DNA from: JABMOV01 sp964344305
GTDB lineage: Bacteria; Fidelibacterota; Marinisomatia; Marinisomatales; JABMOV01
Reading direction: 5' to 3'
Assembly: GCA_964344305.1 (NCBI GenBank)
Contig: CAYFMT010000001.1
Span: forward strand, 169,761-233,760
DNA: 64,000 bases
The first letter of the stretch is position 1. Each line of letters opens with the position of its first letter. Made by a program: the position numbers and the translations under genes. A model generated the notes under the pieces. It made no database searches. It was given only the letters and a program-made list of their open reading frames with translations, and was not told the origin of the DNA. Shown here in pieces: positions 35,236 through 44,239 of the stretch.

Positions 35236-36348
35236 ATGGATAAAGAACAAGTATTAGACATTTTAAAACAGGTGAAATATCCCGGGTTTAACCGGGACAT
35301 TGTATCCTTTGGAATGGTGGAATCCATCACCATTGAAGGGAAATCAATAAAAGTTCAACTGAAAGTATCGACCCAGCAGGAGGAGAAAAAAGCAATCATC
35401 AAGCAGGAAGTGGAAAAGGCGATTGCTGGAATGAATATGTTTTCTGCTATAACCATTGACTTACTGGATGGACCACCTGCACCAAATCTGGGGTCACAAC
35501 CACAGCAGGCACCCTCAGTTGTCCATGGGAATGTAAAACATATCATTGCTGTGGCTTCCGGAAAAGGTGGCGTAGGGAAATCCACCGTAGCAGCCAATCT
35601 TGCCATGGCTTTAAAGCAGGCAGGGCATAAAGTTGGATTGCTTGATCTGGATATTTATGGTCCCTCTTTGCCCATCATCCTGGGAATAAATGAAACACCA
35701 ACAATAACCGGAGAGCGGAAATTGATTCCACTGGATTATGACGGTATGCAGGTCATGAGTTTCGGGTTTATCAGCGGCAACGAAACACCGGTGATTTGGC
35801 GAGGTCCCATGGTTGCAAGAATGACCGAACAGTTTTTCAATGATGTTCTGTGGGGAGACCTGGATTACTTGATTCTGGATTTACCCCCTGGCACAGGTGA
35901 TGTTCAATTAACATTGACCCAGAAGGTTCAGGTAAGTGGAGCCGTCATTGTAACCACGCCACAGGATATTGCCCTTGCAGATGTTCGAAAGGGAGCAGAC
36001 ATGTTTAGAAAAGTAAATGCTCCGGTTCTTGGGGTGGTTGAAAACATGTCAGGCTTTCTCATTGAAGGAACTGCAAAAGGTGCGGATTCTATCGAAATGA
36101 ATGGACAAAAAGTGACGGTGGACGATGAAGGTCGTTTTTCAGTGAAAATGGATCTGTTTAAAGAAGGTGGCGGGAAAAAAGAAAGTGATAGGCTTGAGGT
36201 TCCCCTACTGGTAGAAATTCCCCTTACAAAGGAAATCATGACAGCAACAGATACAGGTGTTCCATTTGTTAAAGCCCACCAGGATTCCACCGCCGCAGAC
36301 CTGTATCGATCCCTTGCCCAAAAAGTGATACACGCTGTTTCATCCTGA
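35236..36348 (+). CDS. Mrp/ApbC-family P-loop ATPase (Fe-S cluster carrier-like), cysteine-free
   Basis: A 370-residue protein. Residues 1-80 are a MIP18/DUF59 domain (KYPGFNRDIVSFGMVESI). Residues 100-370 are the deviant Walker ATPase: AVASGKGGVGKSTVAANLA, DLDIYGPSLP, LDLPPGTGDVQLTL. Family members carry Fe-S clusters through a C-terminal CxxC; here the expected place reads ENMSGFLIEGTAKGAD and no Cys occurs anywhere in the protein. An insert of about 25 residues follows (SIEMNGQKVTVDDEG). It lies directly after a ferredoxin gene. It may bind clusters another way or have another role. Confidence 0.9.
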   Translation: MDKEQVLDILKQVKYPGFNRDIVSFGMVESITIEGKSIKVQLKVSTQQEEKKAIIKQEVEKAIAGMNMFSAITIDLLDGPPAPNLGSQPQQAPSVVHGNVKHIIAVASGKGGVGKSTVAANLAMALKQAGHKVGLLDLDIYGPSLPIILGINETPTITGERKLIPLDYDGMQVMSFGFISGNETPVIWRGPMVARMTEQFFNDVLWGDLDYLILDLPPGTGDVQLTLTQKVQVSGAVIVTTPQDIALADVRKGADMFRKVNAPVLGVVENMSGFLIEGTAKGADSIEMNGQKVTVDDEGRFSVKMDLFKEGGGKKESDRLEVPLLVEIPLTKEIMTATDTGVPFVKAHQDSTAADLYRSLAQKVIHAVSS

Positions 36349-36350
36349 AT

Positions 36351-37109
36351 ATGCTTATTGGCATACAGGTATTCCTTATAATTTCCGGTGTGTCCTTTGC
36401 AGCCGTATTTCCGGTTGCAATATTCCTTTCGCGCGAAACTCGAATAGCCAAGAGAAAAGGAATGACTCTTCTTTCTATCACAGGGACCCTGGCGATTCTC
36501 ACATTATGGTGGTTAAACCCCAACACCCAGCTTCAGATTTCTTCATTGTTCTGGCTTGTGGCGATCGTTGGATTCGTATTGTACTATAAGCACAGGGAAT
36601 ATATATCTGCATTTCCGACAGTGATTGTTATTGTGCTGGGCATGCTACTGCTGTTCAGAATTATTGGACAAATCATACCGGTTGAACAAATGGTTATTGT
36701 TTTTCTGGCAATGATCTTATGGGGTATGACATTGTCGATTCTGGTAATTGGGCTACTGTCTCCACGCGAGAAGGAAATGAATCACCAGGGGAGATTCTAT
36801 GGGACACTGGTTTCTTCATTAATCCTGAGATTGATGTGGGATGTTTATCAGGTAGTGGGTGGAAAAACCAGCTCACGATTTGGTGAGTTTGAGCCCATAC
36901 ATGTATTTTTTCAACCACAAGACTGGTGGTTTTTGGGAGTCGGGATTTTACTGGCAGTTTTGTTACCATTGATTATCACACTTTTCTACATCATTCGCCG
37001 ACTGCAAATGCAGGACTTAATTATATCGACAGGTATCGCCTGTGGCACAAGCGTCATAGGACAGGCCATTCTTCTTCAATTTATCACTCAGTACGGGTTG
37101 GTGTTTTAA
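36351..37109 (+). CDS. Polytopic membrane protein, unknown function
   Basis: A 252-residue protein with about seven hydrophobic helices (near 5-25, 43-60, 65-82, 90-108, 115-140, 160-175 and 195-220). It begins two bases after the Mrp stop, so it is probably cotranscribed. Only a few charged loops are present (LSRETRIAKRKG, LLSPREKEMN). No family is recognised. Confidence 0.7.
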   Translation: MLIGIQVFLIISGVSFAAVFPVAIFLSRETRIAKRKGMTLLSITGTLAILTLWWLNPNTQLQISSLFWLVAIVGFVLYYKHREYISAFPTVIVIVLGMLLLFRIIGQIIPVEQMVIVFLAMILWGMTLSILVIGLLSPREKEMNHQGRFYGTLVSSLILRLMWDVYQVVGGKTSSRFGEFEPIHVFFQPQDWWFLGVGILLAVLLPLIITLFYIIRRLQMQDLIISTGIACGTSVIGQAILLQFITQYGLVF

Positions 37110-37123
37110 GAAAGAGGTTTCAT

Positions 37124-37233
37124 GGCTCAAGTTTTAAGGTTTAAGGATGACGTGAGAGGAAAATGAGTTTACCGCTTACCGTTGCCTTCAATTTTTCATT
37201 AAAACTTGGATCTTAAACCTTGAAACTTAAGCC
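37124..37233. repeat. Long inverted repeat in the spacer before uppS
   Basis: The arm 37124-37147 (GGCTCAAGTTTTAAGGTTTA and four more) is complementary to 37210-37233 over 24 positions with three mismatches. The 62-base centre is not coding. Such TTAAGG/CCTTAA-rich arms look like a dispersed intergenic element of the genome. No transposase is present. Confidence 0.6.
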
Positions 37234-37310
37234 GCACTTCATTCATTGACTGCCGGAAAGCATTGAGGTAATTTCGCCCGCATTTTCTCTTCGGTAATCC
37301 GCTGCTACAC

Positions 37311-38072
37311 ATGACAAATTCCGATTTAAGAAAGAAGATATTATCTCATGGAAAAATTCCGGTACACATTGCCATAATTATGGATGGTAATGGGCGCTGG
37401 GCAAAAGAACGCAACCAGAATCGCGTAGCAGGACATCGGGAAGGTATTAACTCTGTTAGGGAAGTGACACGAGTTGCAGGAGATATTGGCGTCAAACATT
37501 TAACTCTCTATACGTTTTCAAAAGAAAACTGGAACAGACCGAAAATGGAAGTGTCTGCCCTTATGAAACTTTTGCTTAGAACTATCCAGTCAGAAATTGA
37601 AAGTTTGCATAAGAACAATGTTCGATTTTCCACTATCGGAAATTTGTATGATCTACCGGATGACGCCAGAAAAGGCATGTTGAAAGGTGTTGAAAAAACC
37701 CGGAACAACACCGGATTGAATTTAAATCTGGCTCTGAGCTATGGGGGAAGACAGGAAATAGTAAACGCAGTAAGACTTATTGCAGAAAACGTGAAATCAG
37801 GATCTACGCTACCGGAAGAAATTGGTGAGGAAATGATTTCCAGCAATCTGTATACGGCATCTATGGAAGATCCCGATCTGCTCATTCGCACAGGTGGCGA
37901 AAATAGAATCAGCAATTTTTTATTGTGGCAAGCTGCCTATACCGAACTGTATATCACGGATACTTACTGGCCAGATTTTCGGGAACAACAGTTACTTGAA
38001 GCCATTATTGAGTTTCAATCCCGAGAAAGGCGATTTGGCAAAGTAAGTGAACAGATAAAGGATTTAGCGTGA
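37311..38072 (+). CDS. uppS: Isoprenyl transferase (undecaprenyl diphosphate synthase)
   Basis: A 253-residue cis-prenyltransferase making the lipid carrier for peptidoglycan and other polymers. The start IAIIMDGNGRWAKERN carries catalytic Asp25, and GHREGINSVREV, TLYTFSKENWNRP, and LLIRTGGENRISNFLLWQ with AYTELYITDTYWPDF complete the family motifs. It overlaps bamA by four bases and opens the envelope-biogenesis operon. Confidence 0.95.
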   Translation: MTNSDLRKKILSHGKIPVHIAIIMDGNGRWAKERNQNRVAGHREGINSVREVTRVAGDIGVKHLTLYTFSKENWNRPKMEVSALMKLLLRTIQSEIESLHKNNVRFSTIGNLYDLPDDARKGMLKGVEKTRNNTGLNLNLALSYGGRQEIVNAVRLIAENVKSGSTLPEEIGEEMISSNLYTASMEDPDLLIRTGGENRISNFLLWQAAYTELYITDTYWPDFREQQLLEAIIEFQSRERRFGKVSEQIKDLA

Positions 38073-40489
38073 CCCGTAACGGTTTATTTATATTATTAAT
38101 GTTAAGTATCCTGACTGTTGGAAGTTCACAACAACAGGATATCATTTTAAAAAAAGTCGAAATTGAAGGGAATACCCTTACCCCTGAGACCATGATCCGG
38201 TATACATCCGGATTGAATGCAGGTAACACCATAAAACCCGGAGATTTTTCAAGGGCTGTGAAGAAGTTATGGCAACTTGGGCTTTTTGAGGACATTCAGA
38301 TTCGCCTGGATAATGAAGCTTCAGATGGTGTTGAGCTTACCATCGTTGTCCAGGAAAACCCCGTTCTTGGCCAGATTATGTATAAAGGCAATAAGAAGAT
38401 CAAGGATGACAAATTTGATGAAGAATTGGAGTTAAAACCCGGTCAGCGAATACGTCCACACCTTATTTCAGAATCCATTGAGACCATGAGGAAAGTATAT
38501 TCGGAAGATGGATATCTTTTGGTAGAAATAACGGCAGAATTGACGGATCCGGAAGAGGGCACTATCAAATCGGAAAAAATGCGTGAAAACGCAAAGGACC
38601 TTGTGTTCACTATTCAGGAAAATAAAAAAGTCAAACTTCGAAAAATACATTTTGAAGGAAATGAGGCTTTTTCAGATTTTCGTCTCAGGAGAGCATTAAA
38701 AGAGACCAAACAACAACGCTGGTATCTTTTCTGGAGATCATATTATGATGAAGAGAAATACGATGAGGATGTAAAAGCCCTTGGCACTTTTTATCGAAAC
38801 AAAGGATACCGGGATTTCGCAGTACTTTCTGATACTCTGTTCTACGATGAAAACAAGAAGCACATGAATTTAGTCCTTCGCATCAATGAAGGCCCGAAAT
38901 ATGCGTTTAGAAATTTCACCTGGGAAGGCCAGACATTGTTCACCGAACAGGAACTCGCCCAACGGCTTCATATCAATCGTGGGGATGTCTATAGCGAGGA
39001 AGATTTCAATCTTGCCGTATTTGACCGGGTTCAGGGACTTTATATGGACAGGGGCTACATATACAGTCAGATTACACCACAGATTTCTCCCGTAGGAAAT
39101 GACTCCCTCGATGTGCATTTCTCCATCGTGGAAAATCATAAGGTGTATGTGAGGAATATATATATCTCCGGTAATACAAAAACCCGGGAAAATGTTATCC
39201 GAAGAGAGATGAAAATCTATCCGGGTGATGTGTTCAATCGCGACAAGCTTATACGAAGTCAGAGAGAAATCTGGATATTAAACTTTTTTGGAAATGTGGT
39301 ACCAGATGTCCTTCCAGTGGATGAAGATGAGGTGGACCTTGAAGTAGTGGTAGAGGAAAAATCTTCTGACAGAGCCAATGCCAATATTGGGTTCACCGGA
39401 GAATACGGTATGATGGGTGGCGGCGGTCTTGAATTCACAAATTTCAGGGGATTAGGACAACGGTTAATGCTCAGTTTTAATGTAGGTACTCAATACAATT
39501 TCTACAGTACGGCTAAACCGTCCAAATACCACTCGTTCAGCCTGAGTTTTACCGACCCAATGATTTATGATACACCAAATCTCGTAGGAGCGTCCATCTT
39601 TTATACATTCCGCGGGGCATCAACACAGTATTACTACCCGCTGGATTTCACGGTATTGGGTGGGTCGCTATCCTGGGGTCGCCGATTCCGCTGGCCGGAT
39701 GATTTCTTCCGTGGTAACTGGGCATTCCGTATCAGTGAGAAGAATTATGAGGGGACAGAATCAGATATTGAACGGTATTTGGGTTATTCTGAACCGGATG
39801 ATTCGTCTCGCGCCAAATCCACCGGTATCAGCCTGACGCAGATTATCACAAGAGACAGCCGCGATAGGCCGGAATTCACTACCCGTGGATCACGAATGGT
39901 CTGGGAAACATCACTGTCTGGTGGTATCCTCGGTGGAAATGAAGATTTCCATAAACATGTTTTGAACTTAGAGTGGTTTACACCTACTTTTTCTAAATTT
40001 GTTTTAATGAGTTCTGTGAAATTGGGTACCATCCAGAGACTGCAGGCATCAGATGGATCACATTCAATTATTCCATTTGATGAACGCTTCGTGATGGGCG
40101 GAAACGGCATTCCGTATGGGAATATGCTCAGGGGTTATCCTGATAATGCCATTGGACCTCGAACAAGTTCCGGTGGACCGTTAGGCGGGAATTCAATGAT
40201 GAAGTTATCTACTGAGTTTCGATTTCCATTTTCTGAAAATCCTGTGGTATATGGATTGGCATTTGCCGAAATGGGGAATGTATGGTCCAACAGTGATTTG
40301 ACAGAACCATTTTCGCTCCATCGATATGATGGATTCTCAATGAAACGGAGTGCAGGAGTTGGAATCCGTTTCTTTATGCCCATGATTGGGATGTTGGGAT
40401 TTGACGTAGGGTATGGATTTGATGATATCTCAGGGGATAATAAACCTGAGGGGTGGACCTATACCATTACATTTGGACAACCATTTTAA
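38069..40489 (+). CDS. bamA: Outer-membrane protein assembly factor BamA
   Basis: An 806-residue Omp85 protein, the core of the machine that inserts beta-barrels in the outer membrane. It starts at GTG (38069), inside the uppS stop. After a signal peptide (GLFILLMLSILTVGSSQ) there are five POTRA domains (residues about 25-430; for example KKVEIEGNTLTPETMIR, KIHFEGNEAFSDFRL, NIYISGNTKTRENVI). The barrel (about 450-806) includes GGNGIPYGNMLRGY, a variant of the conserved VRGY/F lock loop, and ends in YTITFGQPF. The next gene encodes its periplasmic chaperone. Confidence 0.94.
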   Translation: MTRNGLFILLMLSILTVGSSQQQDIILKKVEIEGNTLTPETMIRYTSGLNAGNTIKPGDFSRAVKKLWQLGLFEDIQIRLDNEASDGVELTIVVQENPVLGQIMYKGNKKIKDDKFDEELELKPGQRIRPHLISESIETMRKVYSEDGYLLVEITAELTDPEEGTIKSEKMRENAKDLVFTIQENKKVKLRKIHFEGNEAFSDFRLRRALKETKQQRWYLFWRSYYDEEKYDEDVKALGTFYRNKGYRDFAVLSDTLFYDENKKHMNLVLRINEGPKYAFRNFTWEGQTLFTEQELAQRLHINRGDVYSEEDFNLAVFDRVQGLYMDRGYIYSQITPQISPVGNDSLDVHFSIVENHKVYVRNIYISGNTKTRENVIRREMKIYPGDVFNRDKLIRSQREIWILNFFGNVVPDVLPVDEDEVDLEVVVEEKSSDRANANIGFTGEYGMMGGGGLEFTNFRGLGQRLMLSFNVGTQYNFYSTAKPSKYHSFSLSFTDPMIYDTPNLVGASIFYTFRGASTQYYYPLDFTVLGGSLSWGRRFRWPDDFFRGNWAFRISEKNYEGTESDIERYLGYSEPDDSSRAKSTGISLTQIITRDSRDRPEFTTRGSRMVWETSLSGGILGGNEDFHKHVLNLEWFTPTFSKFVLMSSVKLGTIQRLQASDGSHSIIPFDERFVMGGNGIPYGNMLRGYPDNAIGPRTSSGGPLGGNSMMKLSTEFRFPFSENPVVYGLAFAEMGNVWSNSDLTEPFSLHRYDGFSMKRSAGVGIRFFMPMIGMLGFDVGYGFDDISGDNKPEGWTYTITFGQPF

Positions 40490-40505
40490 TACATAGGAGG
40501 GTCTT

Positions 40506-41036
40506 GTGAACCGGAAAAACATAATAAATACGTTTGTATTGTTGATCATAACAATACCTGTATTGGTATCGGCACAAGTAAAAATTGGATACATTGCTTC
40601 AGAAAGAATTCGCACAGAATTTGAAGAATTCAAAGAAGCAGAAGCCCAGCTGCAGCTGGAATTCAGGAAAGTACAATTTGAATATAACGAAAAACTCCAG
40701 GAGCTGGACAGCCTGAAGCAGGCTTATGAATCACAACGACTCATGAGCAGCCCTGAATGGCGTCGGGAAAAGGAACAGGAAATTCAGAATACGGAACTTG
40801 CCATTCAGTCGTTCCAGGCTGAAAAAGTTGGACCCGAAGGAGAACTGTATCGACGTCAGGCTACCATGGAATATGAGCTGTTGACCAAGGTAAAGGGTGC
40901 CGTTGATAATGTGGCCATTTCCAAGGGCTATGATTTCATTTTCGATGGTTCCGTCTCTTTACTTTATGGTAAACCAACCCATGATTTAACAGATGATGTG
41001 CTTCATGAGTTGAGAAAAACAGACGCATCACAGTAA
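40506..41036 (+). CDS. OmpH/Skp-family periplasmic chaperone
   Basis: A 176-residue protein with a signal peptide (FVLLIITIPVLVSAQ) and the OmpH start KIGYIASERI. A long Glu/Gln/Lys-rich coiled coil spans residues about 40-130. It holds unfolded outer-membrane proteins for BamA. The start is GTG (40506), preceded by AGGAGG. Its place between bamA and lpxD is the classical order. Confidence 0.88.
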   Translation: MNRKNIINTFVLLIITIPVLVSAQVKIGYIASERIRTEFEEFKEAEAQLQLEFRKVQFEYNEKLQELDSLKQAYESQRLMSSPEWRREKEQEIQNTELAIQSFQAEKVGPEGELYRRQATMEYELLTKVKGAVDNVAISKGYDFIFDGSVSLLYGKPTHDLTDDVLHELRKTDASQ

Positions 41037-41047
41037 ACTAAAATCCC

Positions 41048-42073
41048 TTGTATTCACTTCGTGAACTTGCCGATCTGGTAGGCGGTTCTGTGGCTGGTGA
41101 TCCACAGATCGTTATCACCGGCGTGTCAGAAATTCAATCCGGTACAACCGGTACCATAACTTTCCTGGCAAACCCGAAGTATAAGCAATTCCTTTCAGGA
41201 ACACATGCCTCAGCCATTATTGTCCAGACTCAGGATATCCTTGGAGATAAGAGCGGAATAATAGTCGATAATCCACAATTGGCTTTCGCAAGGATTCTGG
41301 AAAAATTTTCTACTGAGCAGGACTGGGAACCGGGAATCCACCCCACAGCTATTGTGGATAATACAGCCACAATAGGAATAGATGTTTCAATTGGTCCGTA
41401 CTGTGTGATTGGAAAAGAAGCCGTTATTGGTGATGCGTCAAAGATTGGATCCCATTGTGTGGTTGGCGAATCCGTGATCATAGGAAAAGAATCCATCCTG
41501 TATTCCCATGTGACGATTTACAGGGATTGTCGGATTGGTTGCAATGCCATAATAAACAGCGGCACGACCATCGGTTCAGATGGATTTGGTTTTGTCCAAT
41601 CAGGGTCTGACCACGTCAAGATTCCGCAGAATGGAAATGTGGTAATCGGTGACCAGGTAGAAATTGGCAGCAATTGCAGCATTGATCGTGGAACGATTGG
41701 TAGCACCACAATTGATGATTGTACCAAGATGGATAACCTGGTGCATATTGCTCACAATGTACAAATTGGCAAAGGGTGTCTCATTACAGGACAGGTGGGA
41801 ATCGCTGGCAGTTCGGTTATTGGGGACTTCTGCATTTTTGCAGGACAGGCCGGAGTTGCCCCTCATGTTACCATTGGGAATCGGGCGGTGTTTGCGGCAA
41901 AAACCGGTGTGACTAAATCGGTGCCAGGCGGAAAAGTATATGCCGGAATGCCTGCAAGGGAAATTCGAGATGCTCATCGCAGGGATGCCATATACAGCCA
42001 GGTTCAGCACCTGAAAAAGCGTCTTGAAAAAATTGAAGCACACCTTAACTTCGTTGGTTCAAATGACACGTAA
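41048..42073 (+). CDS. lpxD: UDP-3-O-acylglucosamine N-acyltransferase
   Basis: A 341-residue lipid A enzyme (third step). The N-terminal uridine-binding domain (YSLRELADLVGG, SEIQSGTTGTITFLANPKY) is followed by a left-handed beta-helix of hexapeptide repeats (IGIDVSIGPYCVIGKEAVIG), with catalytic His in LVHIAHNVQIG. A C-terminal helix follows. The only possible start is TTG at 41048, because a stop (TAA) lies in frame at 41039. It overlaps the next gene by 11 bases. Confidence 0.94.
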   Translation: MYSLRELADLVGGSVAGDPQIVITGVSEIQSGTTGTITFLANPKYKQFLSGTHASAIIVQTQDILGDKSGIIVDNPQLAFARILEKFSTEQDWEPGIHPTAIVDNTATIGIDVSIGPYCVIGKEAVIGDASKIGSHCVVGESVIIGKESILYSHVTIYRDCRIGCNAIINSGTTIGSDGFGFVQSGSDHVKIPQNGNVVIGDQVEIGSNCSIDRGTIGSTTIDDCTKMDNLVHIAHNVQIGKGCLITGQVGIAGSSVIGDFCIFAGQAGVAPHVTIGNRAVFAAKTGVTKSVPGGKVYAGMPAREIRDAHRRDAIYSQVQHLKKRLEKIEAHLNFVGSNDT

Positions 42074-43466
42074 TCAACGTACCATACAAAAATCAGTCTC
42101 CTGCACCGGCAAAGGACTTCATACCGGTGTTGAATCCACCATTACGTTTAAACCGGCACCGGAGAATTATGGAATCAGGTTTGTGAGGACTGATGTAGAA
42201 GGCTGTCCCGAAATAAAAGCCGATATCAAACATGTGGTGGATATCTCCAGAGGAACAACAATTGAAGAGAACGGTATTCGCGTCCATACTGTCGAACATG
42301 TTTTGGCTTCCATCACTGGATTGCGCCTGGATAATATCCTCATCGAATTGACAGGTAAAGAACCTCCGGTTATGGATGGTAGTGCCATTGATTTTGTAAA
42401 AGCATTGCAGGAAGCAGGCGTCCAGGAGCAGAGCCTGCCTAGAGAAGTGCTGGAAATCGAACAGGCTATTGCCTACACAGATCCTTCTCGCGGTGTGGAC
42501 ATTCATGTTTTGCCATCAGACCAGTTCCGTGTCACATTTATGGTGGATTATAAATACCCATCCCTGGGAACACAGTACACGTCTGTGTATAACCTCGAAG
42601 ACACATTTGCCACGGAAATCGCCCCTGCCAGGACATTCTGTTTCTTGAGCGAAATCGAAGAGTTGAAGGAAAAAGGCCTGATCCAGGGCGGGGCACTGGA
42701 CAACGCGGTTGTCATTGTGGATAAAACCATTGACAAAGATGAGATCAATAAACTGAAATCTCTATTTGATATTGAAGAAGAATTAATTCTCGGTGCAAAT
42801 GGTGTATTAAACGGCAAGGAACTTCGATTTAAAAATGAGCCTGTTCGCCATAAAGCACTGGACCTAATTGGCGACTTAGCCCTCCTGGGGATTCCCATCA
42901 AGGGACATGTCATGGCAGCTCGAAGTGGTCATGCTGCCAATGTTGAGCTGGTAAAACTGATTCGAAAAGAATATGAGAAAAAAGTCCTGCAGAAAAAATA
43001 CCAGAAGCAGGCAACGTCTAATTATGTATTTGACATTCAGACCATTCTGAAATTGATGCCACACAGGTATCCGTTTGTGCTGATTGATCGGATTGTTGAG
43101 ATGACACCAGGAGAAAAGCTCACTGCCCTAAAGAATGTCACCATCAATGAGCCATTTTTTGTTGGACACTTTCCAAATCAACCTGTTATGCCCGGCGTGT
43201 TGATTCTTGAGGCCATGGCACAGGCCGGTGCCTTTCTGGTCTTGAACACAGTGGACGACCCCATGTCAAAGAATATGTTTTTCTCCGCGGTGGAAAAATC
43301 CCGTTTTCGTAAGCCCATTATACCGGGCGACCAGGTACGCCTGGAAATGGAACTGGTAAAAATCAGAATGGGGGCTGTTCGTCTTCAGGGCAAAGCTTAT
43401 GTGGATAACAACATCGTGGCAGAAGGTATCCTCATGGCAAATATTGTTGACCGCATCGGAGGTTAA
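42063..43466 (+). CDS. lpxC-fabZ: Fused LpxC-FabZ: UDP-3-O-acyl-GlcNAc deacetylase and hydroxyacyl-ACP dehydratase
   Basis: A 467-residue bifunctional protein from the ATG at 42063. LpxC occupies residues about 1-310: RTIQKSVSCTGKGLHTG, the zinc motif HTVEHVLASI, and HKALDLIGDLALLG with GHAANVELVKLI. FabZ occupies about 320-467: ILKLMPHRYPFVLIDRI, GHFPNQPVMPGVLILEAM with catalytic His and Glu, and FSAVEKSRFRKPIIPGDQ. LpxC makes the committed step of lipid A. FabZ makes unsaturated acyl chains in fatty-acid synthesis. The fusion is known in Bacteroidetes, Chlorobi and related lineages, which supports the FCB assignment. The first ATG in frame (42024) lies inside lpxD and is not needed. Confidence 0.94.
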   Translation: MTRNQRTIQKSVSCTGKGLHTGVESTITFKPAPENYGIRFVRTDVEGCPEIKADIKHVVDISRGTTIEENGIRVHTVEHVLASITGLRLDNILIELTGKEPPVMDGSAIDFVKALQEAGVQEQSLPREVLEIEQAIAYTDPSRGVDIHVLPSDQFRVTFMVDYKYPSLGTQYTSVYNLEDTFATEIAPARTFCFLSEIEELKEKGLIQGGALDNAVVIVDKTIDKDEINKLKSLFDIEEELILGANGVLNGKELRFKNEPVRHKALDLIGDLALLGIPIKGHVMAARSGHAANVELVKLIRKEYEKKVLQKKYQKQATSNYVFDIQTILKLMPHRYPFVLIDRIVEMTPGEKLTALKNVTINEPFFVGHFPNQPVMPGVLILEAMAQAGAFLVLNTVDDPMSKNMFFSAVEKSRFRKPIIPGDQVRLEMELVKIRMGAVRLQGKAYVDNNIVAEGILMANIVDRIGG

Positions 43467-43468
43467 TC

Positions 43469-44239
43469 ATTCCAAACCAGATTCATCCCACTGCAATTCT
43501 TGGGGAAAACGTTGTCCTTGGAAAAAATATCAATATAGGTCCATACACTATCATTGAGGATGGTGTAAAAATCGGGGACAATGCCCGCATCGGAAATCAC
43601 AATACAATATGCCGTGGAACAACCATTGGATCCAACTGCACTATTTACCATGGCTGCTCAATAGGAGAAGCCCCACAGGATCTAAAATACAACGGTGAAC
43701 CAACAAAAACACACATTGGAAACAATGTAACCATTCGTGAATTTGTCACCATCAATCGTGGTACTATTGCCCATGGCACCACTGAAATTGGAAATGATGT
43801 CCTACTCATGGCCTACGTTCATATCGCCCACGATTGCATTGTCGGCAGCAATACGATTTTCGCCAATCAGGCAACCCTTGGAGGGCATGTTGAAATTGGT
43901 GAATGGGTAAACCTGGGTGGCGGTGTCCTGGTACATCAGTTTGCAAAAATTGGAGACCATGCATTTGTTGGAGGGGGTTTCAGGGCCGTTCAGGATGTGC
44001 CACCCTATATCCTGGCTCAAGGAGAACCACTTCAATATTCAGGCATAAACAGTATTGGCTTGAGACGTCGTGGTTTTAATAGAGAAGACAGACAATTGAT
44101 TAAAGCGATTTATAGACAGTATTTCCGTTCAAATTTGCCACGAACTGAGTCATTAAAAATAATCGAAGAATCATACAATCATCCCCTGGCAGACAAAATC
44201 TCAACTTTTATTTCGTCATCGTCTCGTGGCATTATCTGA
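43469..44239 (+). CDS. lpxA: UDP-N-acetylglucosamine acyltransferase with apparent AUU start
   Basis: A 256-residue lipid A enzyme (first step). The sequence IHPTAILGENVVLGKN starts the hexapeptide-repeat helix, followed by GEAPQDLKYNGEPT, the catalytic His in AYVHIAHDCIVG and the C-terminal helices (SIGLRRRGFN). Homology needs translation from at least codon 43478. In this frame a stop lies at 43448 and the next ATG is 43808, after a third of the protein; no GTG or TTG occurs in between. The candidates are ATT at 43469, six bases after the strong Shine-Dalgarno GGAGG (43458-43462), or ATC at 43466. ATT start is preferred by spacing. Confidence 0.9.
   Translation: MPNQIHPTAILGENVVLGKNINIGPYTIIEDGVKIGDNARIGNHNTICRGTTIGSNCTIYHGCSIGEAPQDLKYNGEPTKTHIGNNVTIREFVTINRGTIAHGTTEIGNDVLLMAYVHIAHDCIVGSNTIFANQATLGGHVEIGEWVNLGGGVLVHQFAKIGDHAFVGGGFRAVQDVPPYILAQGEPLQYSGINSIGLRRRGFNREDRQLIKAIYRQYFRSNLPRTESLKIIEESYNHPLADKISTFISSSSRGII

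Noticed and set aside
42024..42062. An upstream ATG for lpxC-fabZ at 42024
   Set aside because: It would place 13 extra residues inside lpxD; the ATG at 42063 fits the normal LpxC N-terminus.
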